Part shown: positions 32,649 to 41,031 of the stretch, piece by piece | Layout: each line of letters begins with the position of its first letter | Numbering within the stretch: position 1 is the stretch's first letter | Source of the DNA: JBCDCY01 sp039180875 | GTDB lineage: Bacteria; Pseudomonadota; Alphaproteobacteria; Rhodobacterales; Rhodobacteraceae | Length of the DNA: 64,000 nucleotides | Reading direction: 5' to 3' | NCBI GenBank assembly: GCA_039180875.1 | Contig: JBCDCY010000015.1 | Span: forward strand, 1-64,000 | Notes under the pieces: model-generated | What the model was told of the DNA's origin: nothing | What the model saw: the letters and a program-made list of their open reading frames with translations, nothing else | The model's database searches: none | Program-made: the position numbers and the translations under genes

Positions 32649-34013
32649 ATGGCGGCCGTTGCCCCGGCGCCGGAGCGGTTCCCGACCGAGGTCGCGACCC
32701 TGATCATCGGCGCCGGCGCGGGGGGTCTGGTGGCCGCCCTCAGCGCCCATGCGGCGGGGGAGGAGGTGCTGGTGCTGGAGCGGGATGCACTGCCCGCCGG
32801 CTCCACCGCCCTCTCCGCCGGGTTGATCCCGGCCGCGGGTACCCGGTTCCAGGTTGCCGCCGGGATCGCAGACGGTCCCGCCACGTTCGCCGCCGATATA
32901 CAGCGAAAGGCGGAGGGTGAAAACGACCCGGCCCTCGTCGACCTGCTCGCCTCCGGCGCGGCGGAGGCGATCGAGTGGCTGGCCGACGCCCACGCCCTGC
33001 CCTTCAGCCTGGTCGACGATTTCGACTATCCGGGCCACGCGCGGCGGCGGATGCACGGCCTTCCGAGCCGCTCGGGCCAGGAGCTGATCGACCGCCTCCG
33101 CGCCGCCTGCGAAGCAGCCAGCATCGACATCGTCTGCGAGGCAAGGGCCGAGACGCTCTACACCGACGGGCCGCGCATCGCCGGCGTCGGCCTGCAACGC
33201 CCGGACGGGGTGGAAGAACGCATCGGCTGCGGGCGCCTGATCCTCGCCTGCAACGGCTTCGGCGGCAATCGCGCCCGGGTGGCCCGGCACATGCCGGAGA
33301 TCGCCCAGGCGCTCTGGTTCGGCCATGACGGCAACCGGGGCGAGGCGCTCGACTGGGGCGAGGCGCTTGGGGCCGCGACCCATCATCTCGGCGCCTATCA
33401 GGGCCACGGCAACGTCGCGCATCCCCACGGCATCCTGATCACCTGGGCGGTGACTACCGAAGGCGGCGTGCAGGTGAACCGCGCAGGCAAACGCTTCTGG
33501 GACGAGAGCCGCGGCTATTCCGAGGCCGCCCGCGCCGTCCTCGCCCAACCGGGCGGCGCGGCCTTCGCGATCTTCGACGCCCGGATCGCCGGGATCGCCC
33601 GGCAATTCGCCGACTTCCAACGGGCGGAGGAGGCAGGCGCCATCAAGTCCGCCGCCAGCGTCGAGGCCTTGGCCAAAGCCTTGGGCCTGCCAGCGGCGAC
33701 GCTCGCCGAGACCATCTCCGGCCTCCCCGCCGGGGGCATCGACTCGTTCGGCCGGCGCTTTCCCGAGACACCGCTGGCGCCGCCCTTCTGCGGCGTGCGG
33801 GTCACCGGAGCGCTTTTCCACACCCAAGGGGGCCTTCTGGTGGACGGCGGCGCCCGGGTGCGGCGCCCGGACGGCAGCAGCTTTCCCAACCTCTATGCCG
33901 TGGGCGGTGCCGCCTGCGGCGTTTCGGGTGCGGGCGATGCCGGATACCTGTCGGGCAACGGTCTGCTGAGCGCCGTCGTCCTCGGGCGGATCGCCGGGCG
34001 GGCCGGCGCTTAG
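32649..34013 (+). CDS. FAD-dependent oxidoreductase, fumarate-reductase/succinate-dehydrogenase flavoprotein type
   Basis: The 454-aa flavoprotein has a Rossmann FAD site near the N terminus (LIIGAGAGGLVAALSA, about 18-33), an E-R pair ending that fold, a mid-protein cap, and the C-terminal FAD motif LYAVGGAACGVSGAGDAGY (about 415-433). The family includes fumarate reductases, tricarballylate dehydrogenase and 3-ketosteroid dehydrogenases, which act on C-C bonds next to carboxyls or carbonyls. It is the last gene of the hyuB operon, 1 base after the lyase. A role in saturating or desaturating the carbon skeleton before hydration is plausible. Its stop overlaps the convergent neighbour by 4 bases. 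Confidence 0.87.
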   Translation: MAAVAPAPERFPTEVATLIIGAGAGGLVAALSAHAAGEEVLVLERDALPAGSTALSAGLIPAAGTRFQVAAGIADGPATFAADIQRKAEGENDPALVDLLASGAAEAIEWLADAHALPFSLVDDFDYPGHARRRMHGLPSRSGQELIDRLRAACEAASIDIVCEARAETLYTDGPRIAGVGLQRPDGVEERIGCGRLILACNGFGGNRARVARHMPEIAQALWFGHDGNRGEALDWGEALGAATHHLGAYQGHGNVAHPHGILITWAVTTEGGVQVNRAGKRFWDESRGYSEAARAVLAQPGGAAFAIFDARIAGIARQFADFQRAEEAGAIKSAASVEALAKALGLPAATLAETISGLPAGGIDSFGRRFPETPLAPPFCGVRVTGALFHTQGGLLVDGGARVRRPDGSSFPNLYAVGGAACGVSGAGDAGYLSGNGLLSAVVLGRIAGRAGA

Positions 34014-37000
34014 AGCTCGATCTCGACCTCTTCGGGTGGCTCCTCGGGGGTGAGGGCGGCGCGGGCCTCGGCCAAGGCCTGGGGGTCGATCAGCCAGGTG
34101 TGCAGGACCCGACCCTCCTCCCGCTCCTCGATCACCACGGAGAGGCTGGGGCCGCAGCCCTCGCCCGCCGCCCCCTCCACTGGCCAGAGGACCGGCGGCA
34201 TGTCATCGGGGGCGAGGTCGATGTCCCCCGCCTCCGCCAGTGCCGGCGCGCAGGGTCCGCCGAAGGCAAGCGCCCGGCCCTGGGGCGCGGCCGCTGCCTG
34301 CCCGGGGCCGTATTTCTGCTCCAGCGCCGCAACCAGGGCGTCGGCGCTTACCCGATCGGCCGGGAAGAGCTTGCGGCGGTAGATCGCGACCAGCGGCGCC
34401 TGGGGCTCGGCCGGGTCGGAGAGGGCGAGCAGCAGCTCGTCCGCCTCCGCCGACAGCATCCCCGCGGCCGGCAGTTGCGTTGGATCGGCCGTCGCGCGAG
34501 TGAGCGGCACGCCGTCGTCGTAGCGATCCTCGGCCATCGCCTGGAACTCCGCCAATGGCATGCCGAGGGTGAGGCCCAGCACGTCCGCCGCCTTCAACCC
34601 GGCCGGCGGCGGGGCGGAGGGTGGCGCATCCGGCGCCTTCGCAGCACCCTCGCCCGTCGCCCCACTGGTCGCCATGGAGAGGCCGGGCACGGCCACGGCA
34701 GAGGTTGGCGCGATCGGCACCGGGGCGAGCACCGCATCCTCTCCAGTGATCGGGTCGCGGGTGAGCAGATAGGCCTCCTCCAGCAAGGCCAGGCGCAGGA
34801 TTGGCTGAGCGCCGACATCGCCGCCCGGCACCTCGGCCGAGATCGGGCGGACCCGGGCCAACACCCGGACGAGCCCTGCCCCGCCGGCCTCGGCCAAGAC
34901 GCGATCGGCGGCCTCTCGCCCGACCTCGATCTGTGTGAGTTGGGCGGTGTCGGCGGGCTCCAATCGGACGAGGCCGAGGGCGCCGCCGGTCTGGACCACG
35001 GGGGCCACGGCCGCGCCGGTCACCGGCAGCAGACCCGTCTCCTCCACGTAGGGTCCGACGCTGAGCGTCGCCACGGCCCAAAGGGGGCCGTCGGCCAGGC
35101 GGTCGAGGCGCGCCAGCTCCTCCGCGATGGCATCCTCGCTCGCCGCATCCGCCTGGGTCGCGCCGAGCTGCAGCGCCACCATCTGGCGGACCAACGCATG
35201 CTGTCCGAGGCGCGCGAGATGGCCGAGGAAGACATCGGGCGTGCTGAGGTACGCGCTTTCCGGCAGGGGTTCGAGCGGGGCGCCGGCCGGCACCGCGAGG
35301 TAGGGCCCGATGTCGAGGCTCGCGACCTGGCGCTGCAGGCCAGGATCGGCGTAGATCGTCAGGCCGCGAACGGCGCGATAGGGCACCACCCGGCCGAGGC
35401 TCTCTTCCGTGATCAGCGTCGCCCGCCGGCCGGCGACGCGCAGGCTGCGCAGCTCCGTCTCGAGCCCCAACCAGACCTGCCGCCCGCCGCGCTGGGCGGG
35501 GCCGAGCCGGTTGACCAGGGCCTCCGCCTCCGCCCGCGGCATCGGCAGGAAGCCCGGCAGGCCGGTCAGTACCGGCTGCTCCCCCCGCGCGAATTGCGGC
35601 CAAAGCTGAAAGCTGTAGCGCGCCTCGAGCGGGAAGCCCTGGCGCGCCATGTCGTATTCGCCGAGCCTGGCGGACTGCACGGCGATCTGACCGATCGGCA
35701 GCGTGGGCGCGCGGGCGGTCACGGCCTGGATCAGCGGCTCCCCGATCGCCTCGAACACCGACTGGCGCTCGAATTCGTTGAGGGCGAGCTGGCCGTAGCG
35801 GTCGCGCTGGATCGGCAGGAACTGGTCCTGCTCGGCTTGCGAGAGCAGGTTGCCGACGATCTGCTCGGCCAGGGTGCTGTCCGGCACGGCCTCCGGGCTG
35901 ACCTCCCGCACCGCCTGCAGCGCGAGCGCCAGGCCAGCCACTCTTGCATCGCCCGGCCGCGGCAGATGCGCTGTCCGTGGCCGGTCTTGCAGCTCGCCGC
36001 TCAGCACCCGATCGCCGAGGGTCGGCGCGCCGTAAAGCGCCGTCAGGCCCTCGGTCGTGGCGAGATCGAAGTCGGCGAGCCGGGGCGCCTCCCCCTCCCA
36101 CACCCGGGGCAGCGGCTCAGGCACCTGCCAGGTGAAGTTGCGCTCAGCGAGTGGCGGCACGAGGTCGGTCTGGCCGCGGGCGCCGTCCGGGCGAACGTAG
36201 AAGCCCGCGTCGAGCACGGTCGCCTCCATGGTCAAGATACCCTGGCCGGAGCTGTACTGGTCAGAGGTCATCGCCGGGTTCTCCAGCGCCAGCAGCGCGC
36301 CGAGCAGCATGCCGCCCCGCGCCTGCTGCTGCAGGGTGCGGCCCGTTACCTCATCGATCGGCAGAAGATGCAGCGTCGGGCGGTTGCGCAGTTGCAACCG
36401 GATCTGGCTGTTGAGGAAGCGGTTGTTGAGGCTGAGCTCGCGCGTTCCCTCCTGAAACGGGCCGGACAGCATCCAGCCCTGGCCCGGCGTGAAGCGGGAG
36501 AGCTGGGTTTGCGACAGCAGGGCGGCCCGCGGCGGCACCGTGGTCACCTGCGCCTGCTGGCGCAGCAGCGCCTTGAACTGGGCGAGGCGGGTCTGCTGCT
36601 CCACCTGGGGCAGGCGCGAGAAGCTCTGGAAGGCCGCTCGGTCGGGCAGGTCCTGGCGATACCAGTTTCGGATCAGGTTCTCGTTGTCCAGAAAGGCCGG
36701 CCGGCGGTTCAGGATCCAAAGCGCCAGGCGCCGGTCGAGCGCCGAGCCGTTCAGGACCGGCACGCCGGGGGTCAGCCTCTCCACCACCCGGGGTGGGGGC
36801 GGCGCCTGGTTTGCCGTGGGGTTGGAGACATCGCCGCCGCAGAAGGTGGCGAAGCGTTGCAGCGCCGGGGCAAAGCCCGCCAGCGGCCGGGTCATCCGGG
36901 CGCCGCTCGCCTGCTCTGTCAGGGTAAGCGTGGCCCCGGCCGCCATCTGGGCGATCAGCGGGTGGTTGGCCGGCATCAGGGTGGCGAGCGCCCGGCGGCT

Positions 37001-37357
37001 GGCGAAGTAGACCGAGGGCGCCGCTCCGAAGTCGGTGTCGTCGACGGCGATGCCGAGGGCGTATTGGCGCTGCGCGTCCTCGGCGTTCACCTCGATGGCG
37101 GCGGGATCGCTGAAGCCGTCGAGGGCGACGAACAGCAGATATTGCCCCTTGCCGACCGGCAGCCGCTCCGCCGCTGGGCCGGGAAAGGCCGCGCCGCCCG
37201 GGTTGCCGCGGCTGCAGGCGAGCGTCACGCCCGGGGCCTGGCCGCCATCGGCGATCTCCGCCTGCCAGCCATGCGGTCCCTCGGCCAGGTCCCAGGCCAG
37301 TGCCGGGCCGGCAAGGCAGACGCCCACGAGGCTCAACGCTCCCCTCAGCATCCCCAT
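34010..37357 (-). CDS. Large secreted protein of unknown function (1115 aa)
   Basis: I do not recognise this protein. It starts with a signal peptide (residues about 1-20, LSLVGVCLAGPALAWD) and has no further clear membrane helix, so it is probably periplasmic or released. A Pro-rich stretch (about 180-195) and an Ala/Pro-rich linker near 920-945 separate three parts. The last part (about 945-1080) begins LGLTLGMPLAEFQAMAE, a pattern seen in small periplasmic domains, and carries paired cysteines. The ATG at 37357 follows aggagggg. It is the last of three leftward genes, after a two-TM protein and a small secreted protein, which suggests one envelope complex. Confidence 0.8.
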   Translation of the reverse strand: MGMLRGALSLVGVCLAGPALAWDLAEGPHGWQAEIADGGQAPGVTLACSRGNPGGAAFPGPAAERLPVGKGQYLLFVALDGFSDPAAIEVNAEDAQRQYALGIAVDDTDFGAAPSVYFASRRALATLMPANHPLIAQMAAGATLTLTEQASGARMTRPLAGFAPALQRFATFCGGDVSNPTANQAPPPPRVVERLTPGVPVLNGSALDRRLALWILNRRPAFLDNENLIRNWYRQDLPDRAAFQSFSRLPQVEQQTRLAQFKALLRQQAQVTTVPPRAALLSQTQLSRFTPGQGWMLSGPFQEGTRELSLNNRFLNSQIRLQLRNRPTLHLLPIDEVTGRTLQQQARGGMLLGALLALENPAMTSDQYSSGQGILTMEATVLDAGFYVRPDGARGQTDLVPPLAERNFTWQVPEPLPRVWEGEAPRLADFDLATTEGLTALYGAPTLGDRVLSGELQDRPRTAHLPRPGDARVAGLALALQAVREVSPEAVPDSTLAEQIVGNLLSQAEQDQFLPIQRDRYGQLALNEFERQSVFEAIGEPLIQAVTARAPTLPIGQIAVQSARLGEYDMARQGFPLEARYSFQLWPQFARGEQPVLTGLPGFLPMPRAEAEALVNRLGPAQRGGRQVWLGLETELRSLRVAGRRATLITEESLGRVVPYRAVRGLTIYADPGLQRQVASLDIGPYLAVPAGAPLEPLPESAYLSTPDVFLGHLARLGQHALVRQMVALQLGATQADAASEDAIAEELARLDRLADGPLWAVATLSVGPYVEETGLLPVTGAAVAPVVQTGGALGLVRLEPADTAQLTQIEVGREAADRVLAEAGGAGLVRVLARVRPISAEVPGGDVGAQPILRLALLEEAYLLTRDPITGEDAVLAPVPIAPTSAVAVPGLSMATSGATGEGAAKAPDAPPSAPPPAGLKAADVLGLTLGMPLAEFQAMAEDRYDDGVPLTRATADPTQLPAAGMLSAEADELLLALSDPAEPQAPLVAIYRRKLFPADRVSADALVAALEQKYGPGQAAAAPQGRALAFGGPCAPALAEAGDIDLAPDDMPPVLWPVEGAAGEGCGPSLSVVIEEREEGRVLHTWLIDPQALAEARAALTPEEPPEEVEIEL

Positions 37358-37367
37358 TGCACCCCTC

Positions 37368-38432
37368 CTACCCATCGGATTTCAGCAGCAGCCCGAAGAT
37401 CGAGAGGAGCTGCGTGAGATTGGCGAACAGCCCGATGATGGCGATCACCGCCAGCATCGCCGGATCGGCCAGCACTCGGTCGATCCAGTTCGGCTGAATG
37501 AGCGACTGCACCCTTGCGCCCTGAAAGCTGGTGCGGAGCACGGCCGAAGCGGGGGCCGAGATCGCATTGGCGTGAAAGCCGTAGAGCTGGGGATCGGCGG
37601 CCGGGCTGAAACTGCCGGCGATCTGTAGCTCTCTTTGCCTCTTTTCTTCTTCTTCTTCTTCTTGTTCCTCGTCCTCATCCCTGGCGTCGGTCGCCTCGAT
37701 CCTTGCCCGCTCCCCCCGCAGCAATGGGCCCGACTTGATGGTGGCGAACTCCGAGGTGCCGAGACCGTAGAGAAGCGGCCGCTGGCGAACTTCGTAACGG
37801 CCGCCCAGAACATAGCCCGTCTCGCCGGTGGCCAGATCGTTGCCGAGGGTGAGCTCCCCGCGAAAGGTCAACGGGCCCGCCGCGTGCCAGTCCCGCCTCG
37901 TGAGGTAGAAGACCGTGCGGTCGGGCAGCCGATCCATCGTCAGGCGGGCAGGCACATCGCCGCCCGAGGCGAGATCGCCGACGGCCCAGGGGTCCGTGTC
38001 GTCCGGTGCCCGCACCGTGATGGCCACCCGGCCGCGGCTGGCCATCCGAAGCTCGGCGCGAAAGTCCTCCGGCCAGACCAGATCGACCCGGCCTCCCGCG
38101 ATGGTTCGGGCCAAGCCGGCGGGGCAATCACCGGGTGTCGCGGACGCATCTCCCTGCCCACTCCCGGCCAGATCCGGGAACTGATCCTCCTGCGAGAGCG
38201 GCACACAGGCGACGGCGTAGTCGAAGGACCAGACATTCTGGTTGCCCTCGAAGATCACGCTCGCCGCTGTCGTCTCAGCCTCGATGACGTAGACGGGTTT
38301 AGCGTAGGGAAAATAGGCGCTGGCGATGAGGAAGGCGACGATGCTGACGGCGCTCACCAGCACCATCCAGATGATCGAGCGGAGGTAGCGCCGGGCCCGC
38401 ACGAACGCGAGCCAGAGGAGCACGGGCCTCAT
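37368..38432 (-). CDS. Two-TM membrane protein with acidic repeat, unknown function
   Basis: The 354-aa protein has one N-terminal membrane helix (about residues 20-42, WMVLVSAVSIVAFLIASAYF) and one near the C terminus (about 325-348), with a large domain between them that would lie in the periplasm. Just before the second helix region is a charged tract, D-E-D-E-E-Q followed by six glutamates and E-K-R-Q-R, encoded by a GAA repeat. No family was recognised. Its ATG overlaps the stop of the small secreted gene (ATGA), and the 1115-aa gene begins 10 bases downstream of its stop, so the three form one operon. Confidence 0.8.
   Translation of the reverse strand: MRPVLLWLAFVRARRYLRSIIWMVLVSAVSIVAFLIASAYFPYAKPVYVIEAETTAASVIFEGNQNVWSFDYAVACVPLSQEDQFPDLAGSGQGDASATPGDCPAGLARTIAGGRVDLVWPEDFRAELRMASRGRVAITVRAPDDTDPWAVGDLASGGDVPARLTMDRLPDRTVFYLTRRDWHAAGPLTFRGELTLGNDLATGETGYVLGGRYEVRQRPLLYGLGTSEFATIKSGPLLRGERARIEATDARDEDEEQEEEEEEKRQRELQIAGSFSPAADPQLYGFHANAISAPASAVLRTSFQGARVQSLIQPNWIDRVLADPAMLAVIAIIGLFANLTQLLSIFGLLLKSDG
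37644..37661 (-). repeat. GAA trinucleotide repeat (six units) in coding sequence
   Basis: Six uninterrupted ttc units on the + strand encode consecutive Glu residues in the two-TM protein. Related but impure units continue to 37675. Because the unit is 3 bases, changes in copy number would alter the length of the acidic tract without a frameshift. Confidence 0.85.
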
Positions 38433-39169
38433 CGGCTTGCCGCCAGATCCCCGATCTCGACCGTCAGGGGCACTGGCGGCTGCGCCTGGCCGTTGCGATA
38501 GGACCAAAGCTGCACGTCCTTCGGCCCCGCTCCTAGCGCGGCGGCGTCGACGACGCAGGCCATGTCGTAGGCGGTGCGATTCTCATGCTCCAGCGCCCGG
38601 CAAGCCACTGGCTGCTGATCCACGAACAGAAAGGCCTGCTCCGCCCGGCGGCTGTTGATCAGGAGCGAAACCTGGTCGCCCTCGATCCCCTGGCCGCGCC
38701 AAAAGGCGGGCGCGTAGGTCGTGGCCGGCCCGGTGCCGCAGCCGCCCTGGGCGAGCAGGACGCCGATCTCTACCGGCTCAAGCGCGCTGAGCAGGTCATC
38801 GTGCTCGCCTTCGTAGGCGACCGGCACCCGCGCGCCGGTCTGCCCGGCGTCCAGCGTATATTGATTGCGCGCCTCATAGAGACCGTCGGCCGACAACATG
38901 CTGATGCAGACCTCGCCCTGCCAGCCGCTCGGCACGTTCACCTCTATCAAAGGCGCCTCCGCCGCCACCTCTGCCGCGGTGGCAAGGACGTTGCCGGCGA
39001 CCAGCCCGATCAGATGGCCGCCCGAGATCTGGGCATTCGGGTGCAGCGTCTCGCCGAAATCAGCGTCTTCTCCGAGCTTGATCGGTTCGACGCCCTGGCC
39101 AAAGCTCGCGGGGGAGAGAACAACGCTGCCGAGGATGAGCGACAGAGTGATAAACCAACGCATCTGCAT
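38429..39169 (-). CDS. Small secreted protein of unknown function (246 aa)
   Basis: The protein has a signal peptide (MRWFITLSLILGSVVLSPAS, cleaved near FGQG) and a mature part rich in beta-forming residues with five cysteines, for example GEVCISML, GGCGTG, PVACRAL and DMACVVD, which probably form disulfides. No family was recognised. Two Met codons (39169, 39163) can serve as start. Both lie inside the divergent trypsin-fold gene, so the 5' ends overlap. It is first of the three-gene leftward operon, with a 4-base overlap to the two-TM protein gene. Confidence 0.8.
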   Translation of the reverse strand: MQMRWFITLSLILGSVVLSPASFGQGVEPIKLGEDADFGETLHPNAQISGGHLIGLVAGNVLATAAEVAAEAPLIEVNVPSGWQGEVCISMLSADGLYEARNQYTLDAGQTGARVPVAYEGEHDDLLSALEPVEIGVLLAQGGCGTGPATTYAPAFWRGQGIEGDQVSLLINSRRAEQAFLFVDQQPVACRALEHENRTAYDMACVVDAAALGAGPKDVQLWSYRNGQAQPPVPLTVEIGDLAASR

Positions 39170-40217
39170 ACTTGCCACGATCACGCTACTTGGACTCGCA
39201 CCGCCCAGTATTGCTTTGGAACCGGTTCGGATCAACTCGGCATTCAGCGCGGAGGATGGCCAGGGCCTCGCCTTCAGCCACGGCGGCACCTGCTACGCGG
39301 TCTTCCCTGCCCATGTCGCGACGATGCCCGGGCCTGTCACCGTCAGCACCGCCCTGCCGGTGCAGAGCGGCGCCGGCGAGGCCTATCTGCCGTTCTGGGA
39401 GGAGATGGACCTGGCCGTCGCCCTGGTGCGCTACGGGCTGGAGGGGCGCTGCGACCCCGGCTTCGACCGCCTGCGCGACGCCCGGCTGGATCTGGTGGCC
39501 AACGACCGCGGCACCCTGATCCGCCTGCTCGCCAACGGCCAGGTCGAGCGGCTGGAGATGGCGGTGGAGGAGACGAGCTACCGCCACTTCACTGCCACGC
39601 TCCGCGATCCGGAGAAGGAGGTCTTTCAGGGCACGAGCGGTGCCTTCTTTTTCGTCGGCGACATGCCCGTGGGCATGGCGGTCGAGGCGCTTGACCCGCG
39701 CCGGGCGCGCTTCGTGCGGATCGAGGAGATCGCGATGAACCTCGGGCGCTGGTTGCGCTCCGACAGCACGGCCTTCGCCGCCCAGGGCCCGTCCGCGACC
39801 GTGCCCGGCGATCAGCCCGGCCTGGCGATGCGGATGCTGGATGCCCAGACGCCGCCGATCTCGCCGGAGCTCGCGGCCGACCGGGTGCTCGGCCCTGGCG
39901 CCTATGTGGCCGAGCCCCGGGGGCCGGTGGTGCTCGATCTGGGCTTCGAGGGCGAGGAGGCGGTGACCCTCACCCGGGTGCTGATGGAGAGCGCGGCAGA
40001 GCAGGGTCAGGCGGTGCCGCAGACCGTCCTCATCCAGGTCGACAGCAGCCGCCGCCCGCCCTATCGCTGGCGCCGCTTCTGGTCGGGGGACATGGGGCGG
40101 GACGGCGTGCTCGACACCGGCGCCCGGGCCGCGACCCAGGCCCGGCGGATGCGCATCACCATCCGATCGGCCTGGACCGCCGGGCCCATTCGCCTCGACC
40201 GTATCGAGGCGCGTTGA
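39135..40217 (+). CDS. Secreted trypsin-fold serine-protease-like protein
   Basis: The 360-aa protein has a signal peptide (about 10-27, ILATITLLGLAPPSIA). The first 190 mature residues fit a chymotrypsin-like double barrel: His60 in CYAVFPAHVA, Asp92 in EEMDLAVALV and Ser168 in FQGTSGAFFF line up as a catalytic triad, with a Gly before and after the serine. Cys53 and Cys106 may pair. The C-terminal 150 residues are a separate domain of unknown type, possibly a discoidin-like beta fold. The start at 39135 (or GTG at 39147) overlaps the divergent secreted-protein gene. Proteolytic activity is inferred, and its target may be a neighbour. Confidence 0.75.
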   Translation: MSDRVINQRICILATITLLGLAPPSIALEPVRINSAFSAEDGQGLAFSHGGTCYAVFPAHVATMPGPVTVSTALPVQSGAGEAYLPFWEEMDLAVALVRYGLEGRCDPGFDRLRDARLDLVANDRGTLIRLLANGQVERLEMAVEETSYRHFTATLRDPEKEVFQGTSGAFFFVGDMPVGMAVEALDPRRARFVRIEEIAMNLGRWLRSDSTAFAAQGPSATVPGDQPGLAMRMLDAQTPPISPELAADRVLGPGAYVAEPRGPVVLDLGFEGEEAVTLTRVLMESAAEQGQAVPQTVLIQVDSSRRPPYRWRRFWSGDMGRDGVLDTGARAATQARRMRITIRSAWTAGPIRLDRIEAR

Positions 40218-40249
40218 GGGGCTGCCGAGCCGAAAGAGAGAAGAGCCTC

Positions 40250-40322
40250 CGGCGGGGATATCTTTGCCACTGCGAGACCGGCCCAGGCTTTCTTGCTGGT
40301 CCAAATATCCAAGATCCCGCCG
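40250..40322. terminator. Palindromic element copy C, probable bidirectional terminator
   Basis: cggcggg (40250-40256) pairs with cccgccg (40316-40322) and ggatat (40256-40261) with atatcc (40305-40310), with further pairing inside around ccggcccagg. It lies between the convergent trypsin-fold gene and the secreted HEAT-like gene. Confidence 0.6.
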
Positions 40323-40358
40323 TTGCGCGCCCGCGGGCCGGTCGCCCAAGGCGCGCGC

Positions 40359-40982
40359 CTACTGCGTCACCCGGATGGAGACCGGCAGGTGATGGCTGCC
40401 ATGCTTGGCCATGCCGGTCAGCGTCGCCGCTTCGTCCAACGCCAGACTGGCCCAGACATCGAAGAGCCGGACGCTGACGGAGTCCTCGCTCAGCCGCACC
40501 AGACAGCGGTTATAGCTGTCGTTGTGCAGCATCCAGCAGGAGTTCTCCTCGCTGTAGTCGCCGACCTTGAAGCTGTAGAAGACGCGCTGCCCCTCGGCCA
40601 ATGAGCCGCTGTAGTAGTTCGCCTCGCTCTCGAGCTTGCCGCGCTGGCTGTCCTCCAGCCCCGAGGCATCGTACCAGATCTCCAGCACCGGCCCGGAGCT
40701 GAAATAGGCGTCGAGCGCGGCGCGGCGGACCTGCGGGGCATCGGCATAGAGGCCGTATTCCCGGGCCATGCGCATCAGATCGGGGTCGCCGGAGCTCATC
40801 ATGATCTGCATGGCGGCGATGCTGCGGGCCGGATCGGGATCGGACAGCAAGGACTGGAAGCTGTCACGCTCGCTCACCCGCTCGTCGACCTGACGGCGCA
40901 GATCCTCCACCGTCAGGGACTGGGCCATCGCCGGCCCGGTGAGGCAGGCGGCCAACGTGGCCGCGACACATACTCGCTTCAT
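40359..40982 (-). CDS. Secreted HEAT-like protein, paralogue 1
   Basis: The 207-aa protein has a signal peptide (VCVAATLAACLTGPAMAQ), a helical HEAT-like part (about 40-95, with DPDLMRMAREYG and APQVRRAALDAYF), and a C-terminal beta-rich domain with a likely disulfide (CWMLHNDSYNRC). The next gene upstream, at 41032, shares the order signal peptide, helical repeat and two-cysteine beta domain, and aligns in the helical part, so they are tandem paralogues. No family name can be given. The ATG has a gaggag site. A probable terminator follows. Confidence 0.75.
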   Translation of the reverse strand: MKRVCVAATLAACLTGPAMAQSLTVEDLRRQVDERVSERDSFQSLLSDPDPARSIAAMQIMMSSGDPDLMRMAREYGLYADAPQVRRAALDAYFSSGPVLEIWYDASGLEDSQRGKLESEANYYSGSLAEGQRVFYSFKVGDYSEENSCWMLHNDSYNRCLVRLSEDSVSVRLFDVWASLALDEAATLTGMAKHGSHHLPVSIRVTQ

Positions 40983-41031
40983 CTTCACGCTCCTCATGCA
41001 CAGCACCCCCCGGTCGACAGGCGGAGGGGCC

